From: Nocardia pneumoniae NBRC 100136
GTDB lineage: Bacteria; Actinomycetota; Actinomycetes; Mycobacteriales; Mycobacteriaceae
Assembly (NCBI RefSeq): GCF_000308755.1
Contig: NZ_BAGF01000084.1
Coordinates: 186,001 to 250,000, forward strand
Direction: 5' to 3'
Length of the DNA: 64,000 bases
Positions 24,942 to 34,012 of this stretch are shown here, one piece after another (position 1 is the first letter of the stretch; each line of letters begins with the position of its first letter). The notes under the pieces are model-generated. The model worked only from the letters and a program-made list of their open reading frames with translations. It was not told the DNA's origin and did no database searches. The translations under genes and the position numbers were made by a program.

Positions 24942-26177
24942 TCAGGCGAGTGCGGAGCGGAGGTACGTTTCCAGTACTTCGATGCGGTGGCGTTGGAGGT
25001 CGGTGAATTCCGGTGGATGGTGGATTTCTACGCTCAGGCGGCCTGCGAAGGTGCTGATGACGCAGGTGCCGCCGCCTGGTTGCTGGGGGCGGCGGCCGGT
25101 CAGGTCCGGTTTCGCGAGCATGGTGGAGTGGAAGTCGTCGATGCGCAGGGCGTCTTGGTGGGGCAGCTGGGGGATGGTGCCCCAGTTCGTCGCGATCACC
25201 ACGCCGGGCAGCGCCGGTGGGGGTGCGGCGGCCATGTCGGGGATGTTCAAGGGCGTGCGTTGCACGATGCCCGCGGACAGGCCCGCGTGCAGGGCTTCGC
25301 TGATGCCACGAGCCAACTCGACCAGTGTCACGTCGGCTTCGGGGGACAGGTAGTTGGCGAAGCCGAGAACGTTCGTGCCCTCGGTGGCGCCGACTTCGGG
25401 GCTCATCCTGGTCCGTAGGTCGACGGAGTACAGGTAGAGCAGTCCGGTCAGGGGTAGTTCGCGAACCTCGGCCTCGGTCCGCAGCAATGCCGCCGACACC
25501 AGGCCGTGCACCGTGACGTTCTCGCGATGACCGAGTTCGACCAGCACCGCGGTCTCGTCTCGAGTGAGCTGGCAACGGGTCGTATGCAGTACCGGGTACT
25601 CGTCGTCGCGCGGCTGCGAAACCGGTGGCGGAGAAGTCGATTCGCCCGGGGGTGGCGCTCCTGGCAGCGTCATCTTCTCGATGCCCCGCGCCGCGAGCAG
25701 CTGCTCCACCGGCTCGGGAAACGCGTGCACGGGCAGGTCGAGCGGGCGCCCGGCGAGCGCGTCCCGGTACCCGGCCCACAGCGCGCCGACCACCGCGAAA
25801 GCGTGATAGGCGTCGGCGACGCTGTGGTGGATCATGAGCGTCACGCTGGCGGTATCGCCCGCGCGCACCACGCACAAAGCACAAAGGCCGAGGCGCTGAT
25901 CGAATTTCGCGCCTGCGAGCGGATTGTCGGGGTCCGCGTCGGCGACGAAGACCTCCGGGGTGGCATCCGAGACAGCGAACACATGCCCGCCCCCTTCGGC
26001 CACCTCGATGCGGGCGCGCAGGATCGGATGCGCGCGGGCGACGGCCTCGAAGGCGGCTGTCAAAGCCGTCAGGTCCAATGGGCCCGATACCCGTGCCGAA
26101 TACCCGATGAAGACCTCGCCCGCGGCGAACATCTCTTCGCTCGGGGCCAGCCTGCGGATCACGTCGACCACGATCAT
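24942..26177 (-). CDS. PapA5-like acyltransferase (condensation-domain fold)
   Basis: A 411-residue protein, ATG 26177. The condensation-domain active site is MIHHSVADAYHAF near residues 116-128; it keeps the HHxxxD catalytic histidine and aspartate but has Ala in place of the usual final Gly. Other signatures are ARAHPILRARIE and GTNVLGFANYLSPE. Phthiocerol dimycocerosyl transferases and related PapA proteins move polyketide or fatty acyl chains from carriers to alcohols. No partner polyketide synthase lies beside it; the nearest is 25 kb away, so the donor is unknown. It converges with dnaB and is divergent from the EamA transporter gene. Confidence 0.75.
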   Translation of the reverse strand: MIVVDVIRRLAPSEEMFAAGEVFIGYSARVSGPLDLTALTAAFEAVARAHPILRARIEVAEGGGHVFAVSDATPEVFVADADPDNPLAGAKFDQRLGLCALCVVRAGDTASVTLMIHHSVADAYHAFAVVGALWAGYRDALAGRPLDLPVHAFPEPVEQLLAARGIEKMTLPGAPPPGESTSPPPVSQPRDDEYPVLHTTRCQLTRDETAVLVELGHRENVTVHGLVSAALLRTEAEVRELPLTGLLYLYSVDLRTRMSPEVGATEGTNVLGFANYLSPEADVTLVELARGISEALHAGLSAGIVQRTPLNIPDMAAAPPPALPGVVIATNWGTIPQLPHQDALRIDDFHSTMLAKPDLTGRRPQQPGGGTCVISTFAGRLSVEIHHPPEFTDLQRHRIEVLETYLRSALA

Positions 26178-26308
26178 GCATTCCCTTCGCTCCCGGCGAG
26201 ACTAGCTCGAATCCGGTTGCCTCGCCGCTCATTCGGGAAAATCGGACGAAGTGGACAGTCCGACCAGCGAGAAACCGGCCTTGTCACAGTCGAGAACTGG
26301 ATCTGTCG

Positions 26309-26323
26309 GATGATCGGATCATC
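26309..26323. promoter_or_regulatory. 15-bp palindromic operator candidate between acyltransferase and transporter genes
   Basis: GATGATC-G-GATCATC is a perfect 7-bp inverted repeat with a one-base centre. It lies in the 234-base divergent region, 132 bases before the acyltransferase start and 89 before the transporter start. Such short-centre palindromes fit TetR, MarR or GntR-type dimers. No regulator gene is adjacent. Confidence 0.45.
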
Positions 26324-26411
26324 TGTTTAAGCTTCGAGTGGTCGAAAGCGAGCGGAGCATGTCACGAACCGACCCGATCCTGATTCCTCGGCGCCGATCG
26401 GCGGTCGCGCG

Positions 26412-27329
26412 ATGACGCGACGCGGGTGGGCGTTGTTCCTGGCGATGGGCGTGATCTGGGGTGTGCCCTACGCGATGATCCGGATCGCGGTGGAGGATCT
26501 CGACCCGATCGTGGTCGCGTTCGGGCGCACGCTGATCGGCGGCCTGCTGCTGTTGCCGATCGCGCTGTACCGCGACGCGTTGACTCCAGCGCTGCGGCGA
26601 TGGCGGCCGCTGCTGCTCTACACCCTGGTGGAGATCACCGGCCCGTGGTTCCTGATCGGGTACGCGGAGACCACGCTGAACAGTTCGACCGTCGGTTTGC
26701 TGATCGCCGCGGTTCCGCTGATCGCCGTGGTGATCGTGACCAAGCTCGGCCACGACCGGTTCGACGCGCGCCGGGTGACCGGCCTGCTCGTCGGATTCGC
26801 CGGTGTAGCAGCACTCGTCGGCCTGGATATCGACCTGGCGAATCCGGCGGCTATCGGCGCGATCGGCCTGACGACCATCGGATACGCGGTCGGCCCGATC
26901 ATCATCAACCGCGCGCTCGCCGACCTGCCTCCGCTGGGTGTGGTCACCGGCTCGCTGGTGCTGGCCGCGGCGATCTACGCCCCGCTGGCGGGCTGGCGGT
27001 GGCCGTCGCGTATCACGGCCGATTCGGCGTGGTCTGTGCTCGGCCTGGCGGTGATCTGCACGGCCGCGGCGTTCCTGTTCTTCTTCGCGCTGATCTCCGA
27101 AGTCGGTCCCGCGCGCGCCACGGTGATCACCTACATCAACCCGGCGGTGGCGATCCTGCTCGGCGTCACGGCGCTCGGCGAGCCGCTGACCGCGGGCATG
27201 GCGATCGGCTTCCCGCTGGTCATCCTCGGCTCGATTCTCGGCACCGCGCGCAGCCGCGCCCAGCCGGCTCCCGAGGATCCGCCCGTAGCCACCATTCCCG
27301 AGGCGGCTGCCCCATTACCCGAGAGGTAA
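26412..27329 (+). CDS. EamA/DMT-superfamily transporter
   Basis: A 305-residue membrane protein, ATG 26412. Ten hydrophobic segments are arranged as two five-helix EamA repeats: FLAMGVIWGVPYAMIRIA at the start of repeat one, and IGLTTIGYAVGPIIINRAL at the start of repeat two, with INPAVAILLGVTALGEPLT near the end, which is a well-conserved segment. These carriers export metabolites or amino acids; the substrate is not predictable. The next gene (NTF2-like) begins 77 bases later and might be co-transcribed. Confidence 0.85.
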   Translation: MTRRGWALFLAMGVIWGVPYAMIRIAVEDLDPIVVAFGRTLIGGLLLLPIALYRDALTPALRRWRPLLLYTLVEITGPWFLIGYAETTLNSSTVGLLIAAVPLIAVVIVTKLGHDRFDARRVTGLLVGFAGVAALVGLDIDLANPAAIGAIGLTTIGYAVGPIIINRALADLPPLGVVTGSLVLAAAIYAPLAGWRWPSRITADSAWSVLGLAVICTAAAFLFFFALISEVGPARATVITYINPAVAILLGVTALGEPLTAGMAIGFPLVILGSILGTARSRAQPAPEDPPVATIPEAAAPLPER

Positions 27330-27406
27330 TCGCTCCGCGGCGGGAACCGACCGAGAATGAGAACGCGTCGCACGGTCCCGCGGCGCCGCTTCGAAAGGAC
27401 CCGTCG

Positions 27407-27844
27407 TTGTCAGTCACGGAACCGACCACCCGTGCGGTGGTCGAAGAGCTGTTGCGCCGAATCGGTTCCGGTGATCCGGAGTCGGTCGCCGAGCTGTACG
27501 CCGAGCACGCGGATTGGCGGCTGAATTGGCCGCAGGCCGAACACGGCCGGGCGGCGACACCCTGGATCCGGCACCGGTCGACCCGTGCCGACGCGGCAGC
27601 GCATTTCCGCTCGATCGCCGAACACCATGTGCCCGAGGAGGCCGCGACCAGCGTGGACCGTGTGCTCGTCGACGGTGCCGATGCCGTGGTGCTCGGGGAG
27701 ATCCGCCAGACCGCTCGCCCCACCGGCCGCGCGTACAGCGCTCGCTTCGCGCTGCATCTCACGGTGCGGGACGGTCTGATCACGCGTCACCACGTCTACG
27801 AGGACAGTCTGGCCGTAGCTCATGCCTTCGATCCGATCGCCTAA
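27407..27844 (+). CDS. NTF2/SnoaL-like small protein
   Basis: A 145-residue protein. I choose TTG 27407, with GAAAGGA (27393-27399) seven bases upstream; an apparent longer frame back to 26426 is a shadow of the transporter gene. The pattern is NTF2-like: VVEELLRRIGSGDPESVAELYAEHADWRLNWP, HFRSIAEHH, RVLVDGADAVVLGEI, and a final GLITRHHVYEDSLAVAHAF. These cone-shaped alpha-beta proteins are ketosteroid isomerases, polyketide cyclases or limonene-epoxide-hydrolase-like enzymes. The substrate is unknown. Confidence 0.75.
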   Translation: MSVTEPTTRAVVEELLRRIGSGDPESVAELYAEHADWRLNWPQAEHGRAATPWIRHRSTRADAAAHFRSIAEHHVPEEAATSVDRVLVDGADAVVLGEIRQTARPTGRAYSARFALHLTVRDGLITRHHVYEDSLAVAHAFDPIA

Positions 27845-27857
27845 TACGCTGCTGGGA

Positions 27858-28523
27858 ATGCCCGACTCGACCGCAGACTTCGCTGGCGAATTCGCCGATG
27901 TGACCGCTACACGCAACGCCTACGACGACGTTGCCGACCTCTACGCCGACCTGTTCCGACACCAGCTCGATGCCCAGCCGCTGGACCGGGCGATGCTCGC
28001 CGTGTTCGCGGAGTTGGTGGCGGACAACGGTTCCGGGCCGGTCGCGGATCTCGGCTGCGGCCCCGGGCGGATCACCGGGCATCTGGCGGCCCTCGGCGCG
28101 CGGGTGTTCGGCATCGACCTCTCGCCGCGAATGGTCGCGATCGCGCGGGCGGAATTTCCACACCTGTCGTTCGACCAAGGTTCCTTGGAGCAGCTACCGA
28201 TCGGCGACGGAGAGCTCGGCGGCATCGTCGCCTGGTATTCCATGATCCACCTCCCGCCCGATCGCGTGCCGCAGGTGTTGGGCGAGTTTTCTCGGGTACT
28301 CGCGGACAAAGGCCACCTGTTGCTGGCGTTCCAGACAGCCGATGTGTCCGATGCGGTACAAGCCTTCGACCACAAGGTGACTCGCGCCTATCGGTGGGCG
28401 CCGAAACAGCTCGCGCGTCTGCTCACCGATGCCGGGTTCACCATGATCGCCCGCATGGTCCGTGAGCCGGAGCCAGACGAACGGTTCGGGCAGGCATGCC
28501 TGCTGGCCACGAAGGTTCGGTGA
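27858..28523 (+). CDS. Class I SAM-dependent methyltransferase
   Basis: A 221-residue protein. I prefer ATG 27858, 13 bases after the preceding stop; an in-frame ATG at 27822 overlaps that gene. SAM motifs are complete: VADLGCGPGRITGHLAALGARVFGIDLSPRM (motif I and the acidic ribose contact), LPIGDGELGGIVAWYSMIHLP (motif II) and RVLADKGHLLLAFQ (motif III). The fold is the small-molecule methyltransferase type. It probably forms a transcription unit with the NTF2-like gene. The methyl acceptor is unknown. Confidence 0.8.
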   Translation: MPDSTADFAGEFADVTATRNAYDDVADLYADLFRHQLDAQPLDRAMLAVFAELVADNGSGPVADLGCGPGRITGHLAALGARVFGIDLSPRMVAIARAEFPHLSFDQGSLEQLPIGDGELGGIVAWYSMIHLPPDRVPQVLGEFSRVLADKGHLLLAFQTADVSDAVQAFDHKVTRAYRWAPKQLARLLTDAGFTMIARMVREPEPDERFGQACLLATKVR

Positions 28524-28659
28524 TTCACCGAACACGACCCCTCCGCTGCGGGTAAGTTGATCGTGTCGCGGCGGTTTTCATGGGCTGCGCGGGCCCGCCG
28601 ACAACGTGGTCGATCGCACATCACCAACTTTCACCACTGTCGTCAGGGGGCGACTCGTC

Positions 28660-29997
28660 ATGGAATTCATCGCGCCGGTCGATGCGGTCTTTCTGCTCGC
28701 CGAATCCCGCGAACAGCCGATGCACGTCGGATCGCTGCAGCTGTTCGAGCCGCCGGAAGAGGCGGGCCCAGATTTCGCCGCGCAGGTTCATGAAAAGCTC
28801 TTACGTTGCACCGATATCGATCCCACCTTCCGCAAGCATCCCGCAACGGTGCTCGGCACACCGCAGTTGGCGTGGACGTACGCCGAGGACGTCGAGCTCG
28901 ATTATCACGTGCGGCGGCTGGCGGTGCCCGGCCCCGGACGAATGGACCAACTCGTCGAGCTGGCATCCGGGCTGCACGGCAGCCTGCTCGACCGGCATCG
29001 CCCGCTGTGGGAGATCCATCTGATCGAGGGCCTGGCCGACGGACGGTTCGCGCTGTATTCGAAGATGCACCACGCGTTGATCGATGGCGTTTCGGCACAA
29101 CGCCTTTTGCGACGCACGTTGACCAGCGACCCGTCCTCCACGGCGGCGCCGGTGCCGTGGCATCTGCCCAGGGCACGACGTAGGGCCGAGCCATCCGGTG
29201 TGCGCGCCGCGACGCGAAACCTCTTCTCCGCCGCCATATCCGGCGTTTCGCTGCTGCGTGCCGCCCGGGAAGCCCTGCTGCGGCAGCAGCCTTTCGCGGC
29301 GCCGCGCACGATGTTCAATGTGCCGATCGGCGGCGCGCGCCGTTCGGTGGTGCGGTCCTGGCCGTTGGAGCGGTTGCAGCAGGTGAAGAAGGCGACCGGT
29401 TCGACGCTCAACGATGTGGTGCTGGCCATGTCGGCGGGCGCGCTGCGCCGCTATCTGCTCGAACGGAACGCTTTGCCGGACAAGCCGTTGATCGCGATGG
29501 TGCCGGTGTCGCTGCGTTCGGAGGACGACAACGAGACCAACGGGGTGAAGGTCGGTGCGGCCCTGTGCAATCTCGCCACCGATCTCGCCGATCCGCTGGA
29601 GCGGCTGCGCGTGGTCAGCGCGTCGATGCACGACAGCAAAGAGGTCTACCGCGCGCTGTCGTGCAATCAGACGATGGCGCTGTCGGCGTTGATGCTCAGT
29701 CCGCTGGCCCTCAATCTCGTGCCCGCGCTGATCCCGTGGACCAATCCGACGTTCAACATCGTCATCTCCAACGTGCCGGGTCCGCGTGAACCCATGTACT
29801 GGAACGGGGCGCGTCTCGATGCGGGTTACCCGCTGTCGATCCCGTTCGACGGGCAGGCGGTGAACATCACGCTGACCTCCAACGCGGGCAACCTCGATTT
29901 CGGCCTGGTGGGCTGCCGCCGCAGCGTGCCGCAGCTGCACCGGCTGCTCGATCACCTGGAGGACTCGCTGGCCGAACTCGAGCTGGCCGCGGACTGA
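28660..29997 (+). CDS. Wax ester synthase/diacylglycerol acyltransferase (WS/DGAT)
   Basis: A 445-residue protein, ATG 28660 after an AGGGGGCG purine run; the frame is open to 28606. It opens with MEFIAPVDAVFLLAESREQPMHVGSL, the family N-terminus. The catalytic motif HHALIDG is near residues 141-147. Later family blocks are STLNDVVLAMSAGALRRYL, PLIAMVPVSLR, FNIVISNVPGPREPMYWNGARL and PLSIPFDGQAVNITLTS. These enzymes make triacylglycerol or wax esters from acyl-CoA, which Nocardia-type bacteria store in droplets. Mature family length is 440-480, so it is complete. Confidence 0.92.
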   Translation: MEFIAPVDAVFLLAESREQPMHVGSLQLFEPPEEAGPDFAAQVHEKLLRCTDIDPTFRKHPATVLGTPQLAWTYAEDVELDYHVRRLAVPGPGRMDQLVELASGLHGSLLDRHRPLWEIHLIEGLADGRFALYSKMHHALIDGVSAQRLLRRTLTSDPSSTAAPVPWHLPRARRRAEPSGVRAATRNLFSAAISGVSLLRAAREALLRQQPFAAPRTMFNVPIGGARRSVVRSWPLERLQQVKKATGSTLNDVVLAMSAGALRRYLLERNALPDKPLIAMVPVSLRSEDDNETNGVKVGAALCNLATDLADPLERLRVVSASMHDSKEVYRALSCNQTMALSALMLSPLALNLVPALIPWTNPTFNIVISNVPGPREPMYWNGARLDAGYPLSIPFDGQAVNITLTSNAGNLDFGLVGCRRSVPQLHRLLDHLEDSLAELELAAD

Positions 29998-30021
29998 CGC
30001 GGCGGGACTCCCCCCGAAAAC

Positions 30022-30035
30022 TAGAACGTGTTACT
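30022..30035. promoter_or_regulatory. KstR-like operator upstream of nitronate monooxygenase
   Basis: TAGAACGTGTTACT fits the KstR consensus TnnAACnnGTTnnA at seven of eight fixed positions; only the last base differs. It lies 180 bases upstream of the ATG at 30215, in a 217-base intergenic region. KstR is the sterol/cholesterol-catabolism repressor of mycobacteria and Nocardia-like genera. The single mismatch and the distance leave this uncertain. Confidence 0.4.
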
Positions 30036-30214
30036 GTCGATGCATGGTGGGCGGGCCTGTCGATGACGCCGCGGCCGCTTCATGGCGATATTCGCGGTTT
30101 GCGGCGGCATCGACGCGCTGGCTGCCTGCCGGACCGCGCGACAATTATGTAACTCGTTCTATGACATCTGCGCCGCGCCGTTCGCGGCGGAGCAGTTAGG
30201 GAGACCAGCACGCC

Positions 30215-31339
30215 ATGCGTACCGAAATCTGCGAACGGCTCGGGATCGAATTCCCCATCTTCGCCTTCACCCACTGCCGCGACGTGGCGGCCGCGGTCAG
30301 CAACGCCGGTGGGCTCGGCGTGCTGGGTGCGGTCGGCTTCACCGCCGAGCAGTTGGAGGTCGAGCTGGCTTGGCTCGACGAGCACGTGCAGGGCGTCTAC
30401 GGCGTCGACCTGGTGATTCCGTCCAAGTACGAGGGCAAGGGAATCGACGGCCTCACCCCCGAGCAGCTGGAAGCGAAACTGGCCGAGCTGGTCCCGCAGG
30501 GTCATCGCGACTTCGCCGAGAAGATCCTCGCCGACCACGGCGTGCCCAAGCTGCCCGACGGCGAGCACCACAACCAGCTGCTCGGCTGGACCGCCACCAC
30601 CGCGGGCCCGCAGGTGGAGGTGATCCTGCGGCATCCGAAGGCGAAGCTGGTCGCCAACGCGCTCGGCACCCCGCCCGAGGACGTGATCAAGCAGGTGCAG
30701 GACTCCGGCCGGTTGATCGGCGCGCTGTGCGGCTCGGTCAAGCACGCGCTCAACCACAAGAAGGCGGGTCTGGATTTCGTGGTCTGCCAGGGCACCGAGG
30801 GCGGCGGCCACTGCGGTGAGGTCTCCTCGCTGGTGCTGTGGCCGCAGGTGATCGACGCGGTCGGCGACCTGCCGGTGCTCGCCGCGGGCGGCATCGGGAA
30901 CGGCCGCCAGGTCGCCGCGGCCATGGCGATGGGCGCCGCGGGCGCGTGGACCGGCTCGGTGTGGCTGACCGTCGAGGAGGCCAACGTGCCGCCCGCGCAG
31001 ATGCAGACCTACCTCGACGCCACCAGCCACGACACCGTGCGGTCGCGCGCCTGGACCGGCAAGCCCGCCCGTATGCTGCGCAACGACTGGACCGAGGCGT
31101 GGGAGCGGGCCGACACCCCCGATCCGCTGCCGATGCCGCTGCAGATGATGGTGGCCCTGGACGGCGTGAAGCGTGGCCACCGATACCCCGAGGCCGCCAA
31201 GGACGTCAACTTCAACCCGGTCGGGCAGATCGTCGGCATGATGAACCGGGTGGAGCGCTCCGCCGACGTGGTGAACCGGCTGATCGAGGAGTACGTGGAG
31301 GCGTGCGAACGTCTCAACAAGATCAACGGCGGCCTCTGA
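30215..31339 (+). CDS. Nitronate monooxygenase-family flavoprotein
   Basis: A 374-residue protein, ATG 30215, with GGGAG upstream. A TIM-barrel of the NPD/nitronate monooxygenase family: LGIEFPIFAFTHCRDVAAAVSNAGGLGVLGAVGF, DFVVCQGTEGGGHCGEVSSLVL (the flavin-phosphate and catalytic His region), LPVLAAGGIGNGRQVAAAMAMGAAGAWTGS. It is larger than most by an insertion around residues 60-110 and a helical C-terminus. The family oxidises alkyl nitronates with FMN, or in some branches acts on other carbon acids. A possible KstR site upstream would tie it to lipid or sterol breakdown. It ends convergently with the GntR-type gene. Confidence 0.82.
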   Translation: MRTEICERLGIEFPIFAFTHCRDVAAAVSNAGGLGVLGAVGFTAEQLEVELAWLDEHVQGVYGVDLVIPSKYEGKGIDGLTPEQLEAKLAELVPQGHRDFAEKILADHGVPKLPDGEHHNQLLGWTATTAGPQVEVILRHPKAKLVANALGTPPEDVIKQVQDSGRLIGALCGSVKHALNHKKAGLDFVVCQGTEGGGHCGEVSSLVLWPQVIDAVGDLPVLAAGGIGNGRQVAAAMAMGAAGAWTGSVWLTVEEANVPPAQMQTYLDATSHDTVRSRAWTGKPARMLRNDWTEAWERADTPDPLPMPLQMMVALDGVKRGHRYPEAAKDVNFNPVGQIVGMMNRVERSADVVNRLIEEYVEACERLNKINGGL

Positions 31340-31424
31340 GTCGTCGGAGAGCTCTCGGCGGAGCGGAGCGGATCGGGCGACGTTCGCAGCGTGGCTGCGC
31401 GGCCGCCCGATCGGTCCGACGGCA

Positions 31425-31458
31425 GGACCCGCCTGCGGACACGTCGACCGGCGGGTCC
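31425..31458. terminator. Hairpin in the convergent gap after the nitronate monooxygenase
   Basis: GGACCCGCC (31425-31433) and GGCGGGTCC (31450-31458) form a perfect 9-bp stem with a 16-base loop, 85 bases after the stop. A second, smaller hairpin ACTGCC/GGCAGT lies at 31497-31513. The remaining part of the 311-base gap (31340-31650) holds nothing I can support. The two convergent genes could share this as a bidirectional terminator. Confidence 0.5.
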
Positions 31459-31650
31459 GCGCCGGAATCTGGCGCTCGGCCGGTCGCCGGGGGCCGACTG
31501 CCGATGGGGCAGTTACAAGCCGACTGCCTCAGACAGACTTGGCTCATTTCCGGCCTGCATGCCGCCACGGAATACGCCGTATCGAGTATCGCCTCGGCGC
31601 GTGAACCATTCGCGTCCGAGACGGACTGTGCAGTGTACGAACGACAGCGG

Positions 31651-32427
31651 CTATGCCGTGGCGGCGCGCATTTCGTCGACACCCGATTCGACCCCGCCCA
31701 CCAGTTCCTCGAACCGCGCGATGACCTTCTCGTGGTACATGCCGAACAGATCCTCGAACAGCGCCAGCTGCGCCTCGCTCGGCCCGGAGCCGGAATCCCA
31801 CACCGCGGCAAGCGCCCGCCAGACCAGTACGTGCAAGTCGGGCGCGCCCGCGAAGTACGCCTCGACCGCCTCGGGGACCTCGAGCACCATCTCGCCGATC
31901 GAGTTCAGGATCGCGCGCTGCATGGTGAGACCGAGCGCGGTCAGCATCCTGCGCACCAGCGCGACTTCGATGGTCAGAAGCTGCCGCAGGTCCGGAACGT
32001 CCTGCCGGGCAATCGTTTCGAGTTCGTCGATCGAGGCCTTCCACTCGGCCGTGTCGATCTCCTGCTCACCACTGGTGAAGGCGAGCAGCGCCTCGAACAC
32101 CAGGTTGCGCTCCACGTCCACGATGTCGCGGAACATCTCGATCGCGATGTCGGGCATGGGAATCGAGAAGCGGAACAGCTGGCGGTACACATCGACGCCG
32201 CCGCACTCCCGGACGTCCCGAATGGTGAATCCCTTGCCGCGCCGAGCTTCGACGAAACCGTACGACTCCAGCCGACCCAGCGTCAGCTGCGCCGTCGCGC
32301 GGTTCATGTCGAATTCCTCGGCGACCTGACGCACCGACGGCATGAGATCCCCCGGTTGATATTCACCCGCGGCAACCCGGCGCGCCAGCTCGTCGGCAAC
32401 GTCGGCGACCACCGTCTGGGATCCCAT
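31651..32427 (-). CDS. GntR-family transcriptional regulator (FadR-like)
   Basis: A 258-residue protein. I start at ATG 32427, with AAAGG eight bases upstream; a GTG nine bases earlier overlaps that site and is less likely. Residues 5-70 are a GntR winged helix-turn-helix (ADELARRVAAGEYQPGDLMPSVRQVAEEFDMNRATAQLTLGRLESYGFVEARRGKGFTI). The rest (80-258) is all-helical and matches the FadR-type ligand domain in size rather than sequence. Known relatives sense acyl-CoAs or organic acids. It is divergent from the ABC1 kinase gene (105 bases), which it may control. Confidence 0.85.
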   Translation of the reverse strand: MGSQTVVADVADELARRVAAGEYQPGDLMPSVRQVAEEFDMNRATAQLTLGRLESYGFVEARRGKGFTIRDVRECGGVDVYRQLFRFSIPMPDIAIEMFRDIVDVERNLVFEALLAFTSGEQEIDTAEWKASIDELETIARQDVPDLRQLLTIEVALVRRMLTALGLTMQRAILNSIGEMVLEVPEAVEAYFAGAPDLHVLVWRALAAVWDSGSGPSEAQLALFEDLFGMYHEKVIARFEELVGGVESGVDEMRAATA

Positions 32428-32532
32428 CGAAGTCACCTTTCGACTACTTTCGAATACGTCCCAGACAGTCTAGGCCCTACTGTGCGGTACTGCACCTGTG
32501 TCACACTTGTCCGCGCAACTGTGAGGTGAGTC

Positions 32533-34008
32533 ATGACCATCCGGCCCATCGGTGAACGCCCCGAGGAGCGCTTCACAGGCAAGCGATCTCGGCTCTTCGC
32601 GTCGCGATCCTCCGATAAACCTCCAGTTCACAGCGCAATTCGCGGTGCCAAGCTCGCGGCGCTCCCGGTGGCGTTCGCCGGACGACATGCCGCGGGCGCG
32701 GGTAAACGCGCATTCGGAAAATCGGCTGAAGAAGTCAATCGCGACATCCAGCTCCGCACCGCGCAGCACATTTTCGAAGTGCTCGGCGAGCTGAAAGGCT
32801 GCGCGGCGAAACTCGGGCAACTGCTGGCCATCTACGAGCTGGCGCTGCCGCAGGAGCTCGCCGAGCCGTACCGGATCGCGCTCAGCAGGCTGCAGGACGC
32901 CGCGCCCGCCATGCTGCCGCACACCGTGCACGCCGCGATGGCGGCCAGCATGGGCGAGCAGTGGCGGTCGCGATTCCGCGAGTTCGACGACCGGCGCGCC
33001 GCCGCGGCCTCGCTCGGACAGGTGCATCGCGCGGTCTGGCACGACGGCAGGCAGGTCGCGGTCAAGGTGATGTATCCCGGCGGCAGGCAGGCGGTGGCGG
33101 GCGATCTGGAGCAGCTGCGCCGGACCTCCTATCTCGCAGCGGTATTCATGCCCGGCGCGGACGTCAAGTCGGTGACCGAGGCAATCTGCGCATCGATCAC
33201 CGACGAACTGGACTATGCGGCCGAGGCGGACCACCAAAGGGTTTTCGCCGCCGCCTATGCCGACGACCCGGAGTTCCACGTGCCGAACGTTGTCGCGCAA
33301 CACGGTGACGTGCTGATCAGCGAATGGATCGCGGGCACGCCGGTGCAGCGGATCATTGCCTCCGGGTCGCGGGCCGAGCGAGACCGGGTCGGCATGCTCA
33401 TGGTCCGCTTCGTCACCTCGGGCTGGGGTCGGCACGGCCTGCTGTACGCCGATCCGCATCCGGGGAACTTCCGGGTGCTGCCCGACGGCCGGCTCGGCGT
33501 GGTGGATTTCGGCGCCTGCTGCGCTTGGCCGCCCGCGGGTTTCGCCGAGCTGACCCTCGATTACTGCAAGGCGATCTTCACCGGCGGTCCCGAGGACCTG
33601 GCGGCCGCCACACGCAGGCACGGATTCGTGCAAACCGGGCGGGTCTTCGACAGCGCGGCGCTCTACGCCGCGATCAGTCCGTGTGGCGAGCCGCTGCGGC
33701 ACTCGACCTATCGGCTGACCACGCGCTGGTTGCGCCGTCAGGTGCTGCGCACCACGAACCCCCGCTTGTCGAACGTGCTCCGGCAGACGACCATGCCTGC
33801 CTACTGCACTCCCTTCGCCCGCTCGTTCCTCACTCTGGTCGGCGTGCTCGGCCAGTTGGAGACCGAGGGCAGCTACCGCGACGAAATCCTGCGCTGGCTG
33901 CCGGAATTGGCCGAGGCATTCAGCTCCGACGAGGAGCGCGCCGGTGCTGCACGGCCGGTGGATCTGGACGCGGCGCGCAGGCGGCGGTCCGCGGCGTCCT
34001 CGCGCTGA
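32533..34008 (+). CDS. ABC1/AarF (UbiB-like) atypical kinase
   Basis: A 491-residue protein, ATG 32533 with GAGGTGAG upstream. The UbiB signature set is present: KLGQLLAIYELALPQELA (KxGQ motif near residues 92-109), AAASLGQVHRAVWHDGRQVAVKVMYPG (Ala-rich nucleotide loop and catalytic Lys), TDELDYAAEADHQ (ExD motif), LLYADPHPGNF (catalytic loop) and LGVVDFG (metal-binding Asp). The family regulates isoprenoid-quinone or lipid metabolism through ATP-dependent activity. It has no membrane anchor at the C-terminus. It converges with the SGNH hydrolase gene (4 bases). Confidence 0.9.
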   Translation: MTIRPIGERPEERFTGKRSRLFASRSSDKPPVHSAIRGAKLAALPVAFAGRHAAGAGKRAFGKSAEEVNRDIQLRTAQHIFEVLGELKGCAAKLGQLLAIYELALPQELAEPYRIALSRLQDAAPAMLPHTVHAAMAASMGEQWRSRFREFDDRRAAAASLGQVHRAVWHDGRQVAVKVMYPGGRQAVAGDLEQLRRTSYLAAVFMPGADVKSVTEAICASITDELDYAAEADHQRVFAAAYADDPEFHVPNVVAQHGDVLISEWIAGTPVQRIIASGSRAERDRVGMLMVRFVTSGWGRHGLLYADPHPGNFRVLPDGRLGVVDFGACCAWPPAGFAELTLDYCKAIFTGGPEDLAAATRRHGFVQTGRVFDSAALYAAISPCGEPLRHSTYRLTTRWLRRQVLRTTNPRLSNVLRQTTMPAYCTPFARSFLTLVGVLGQLETEGSYRDEILRWLPELAEAFSSDEERAGAARPVDLDAARRRRSAASSR

Positions 34009-34012
34009 TCGG

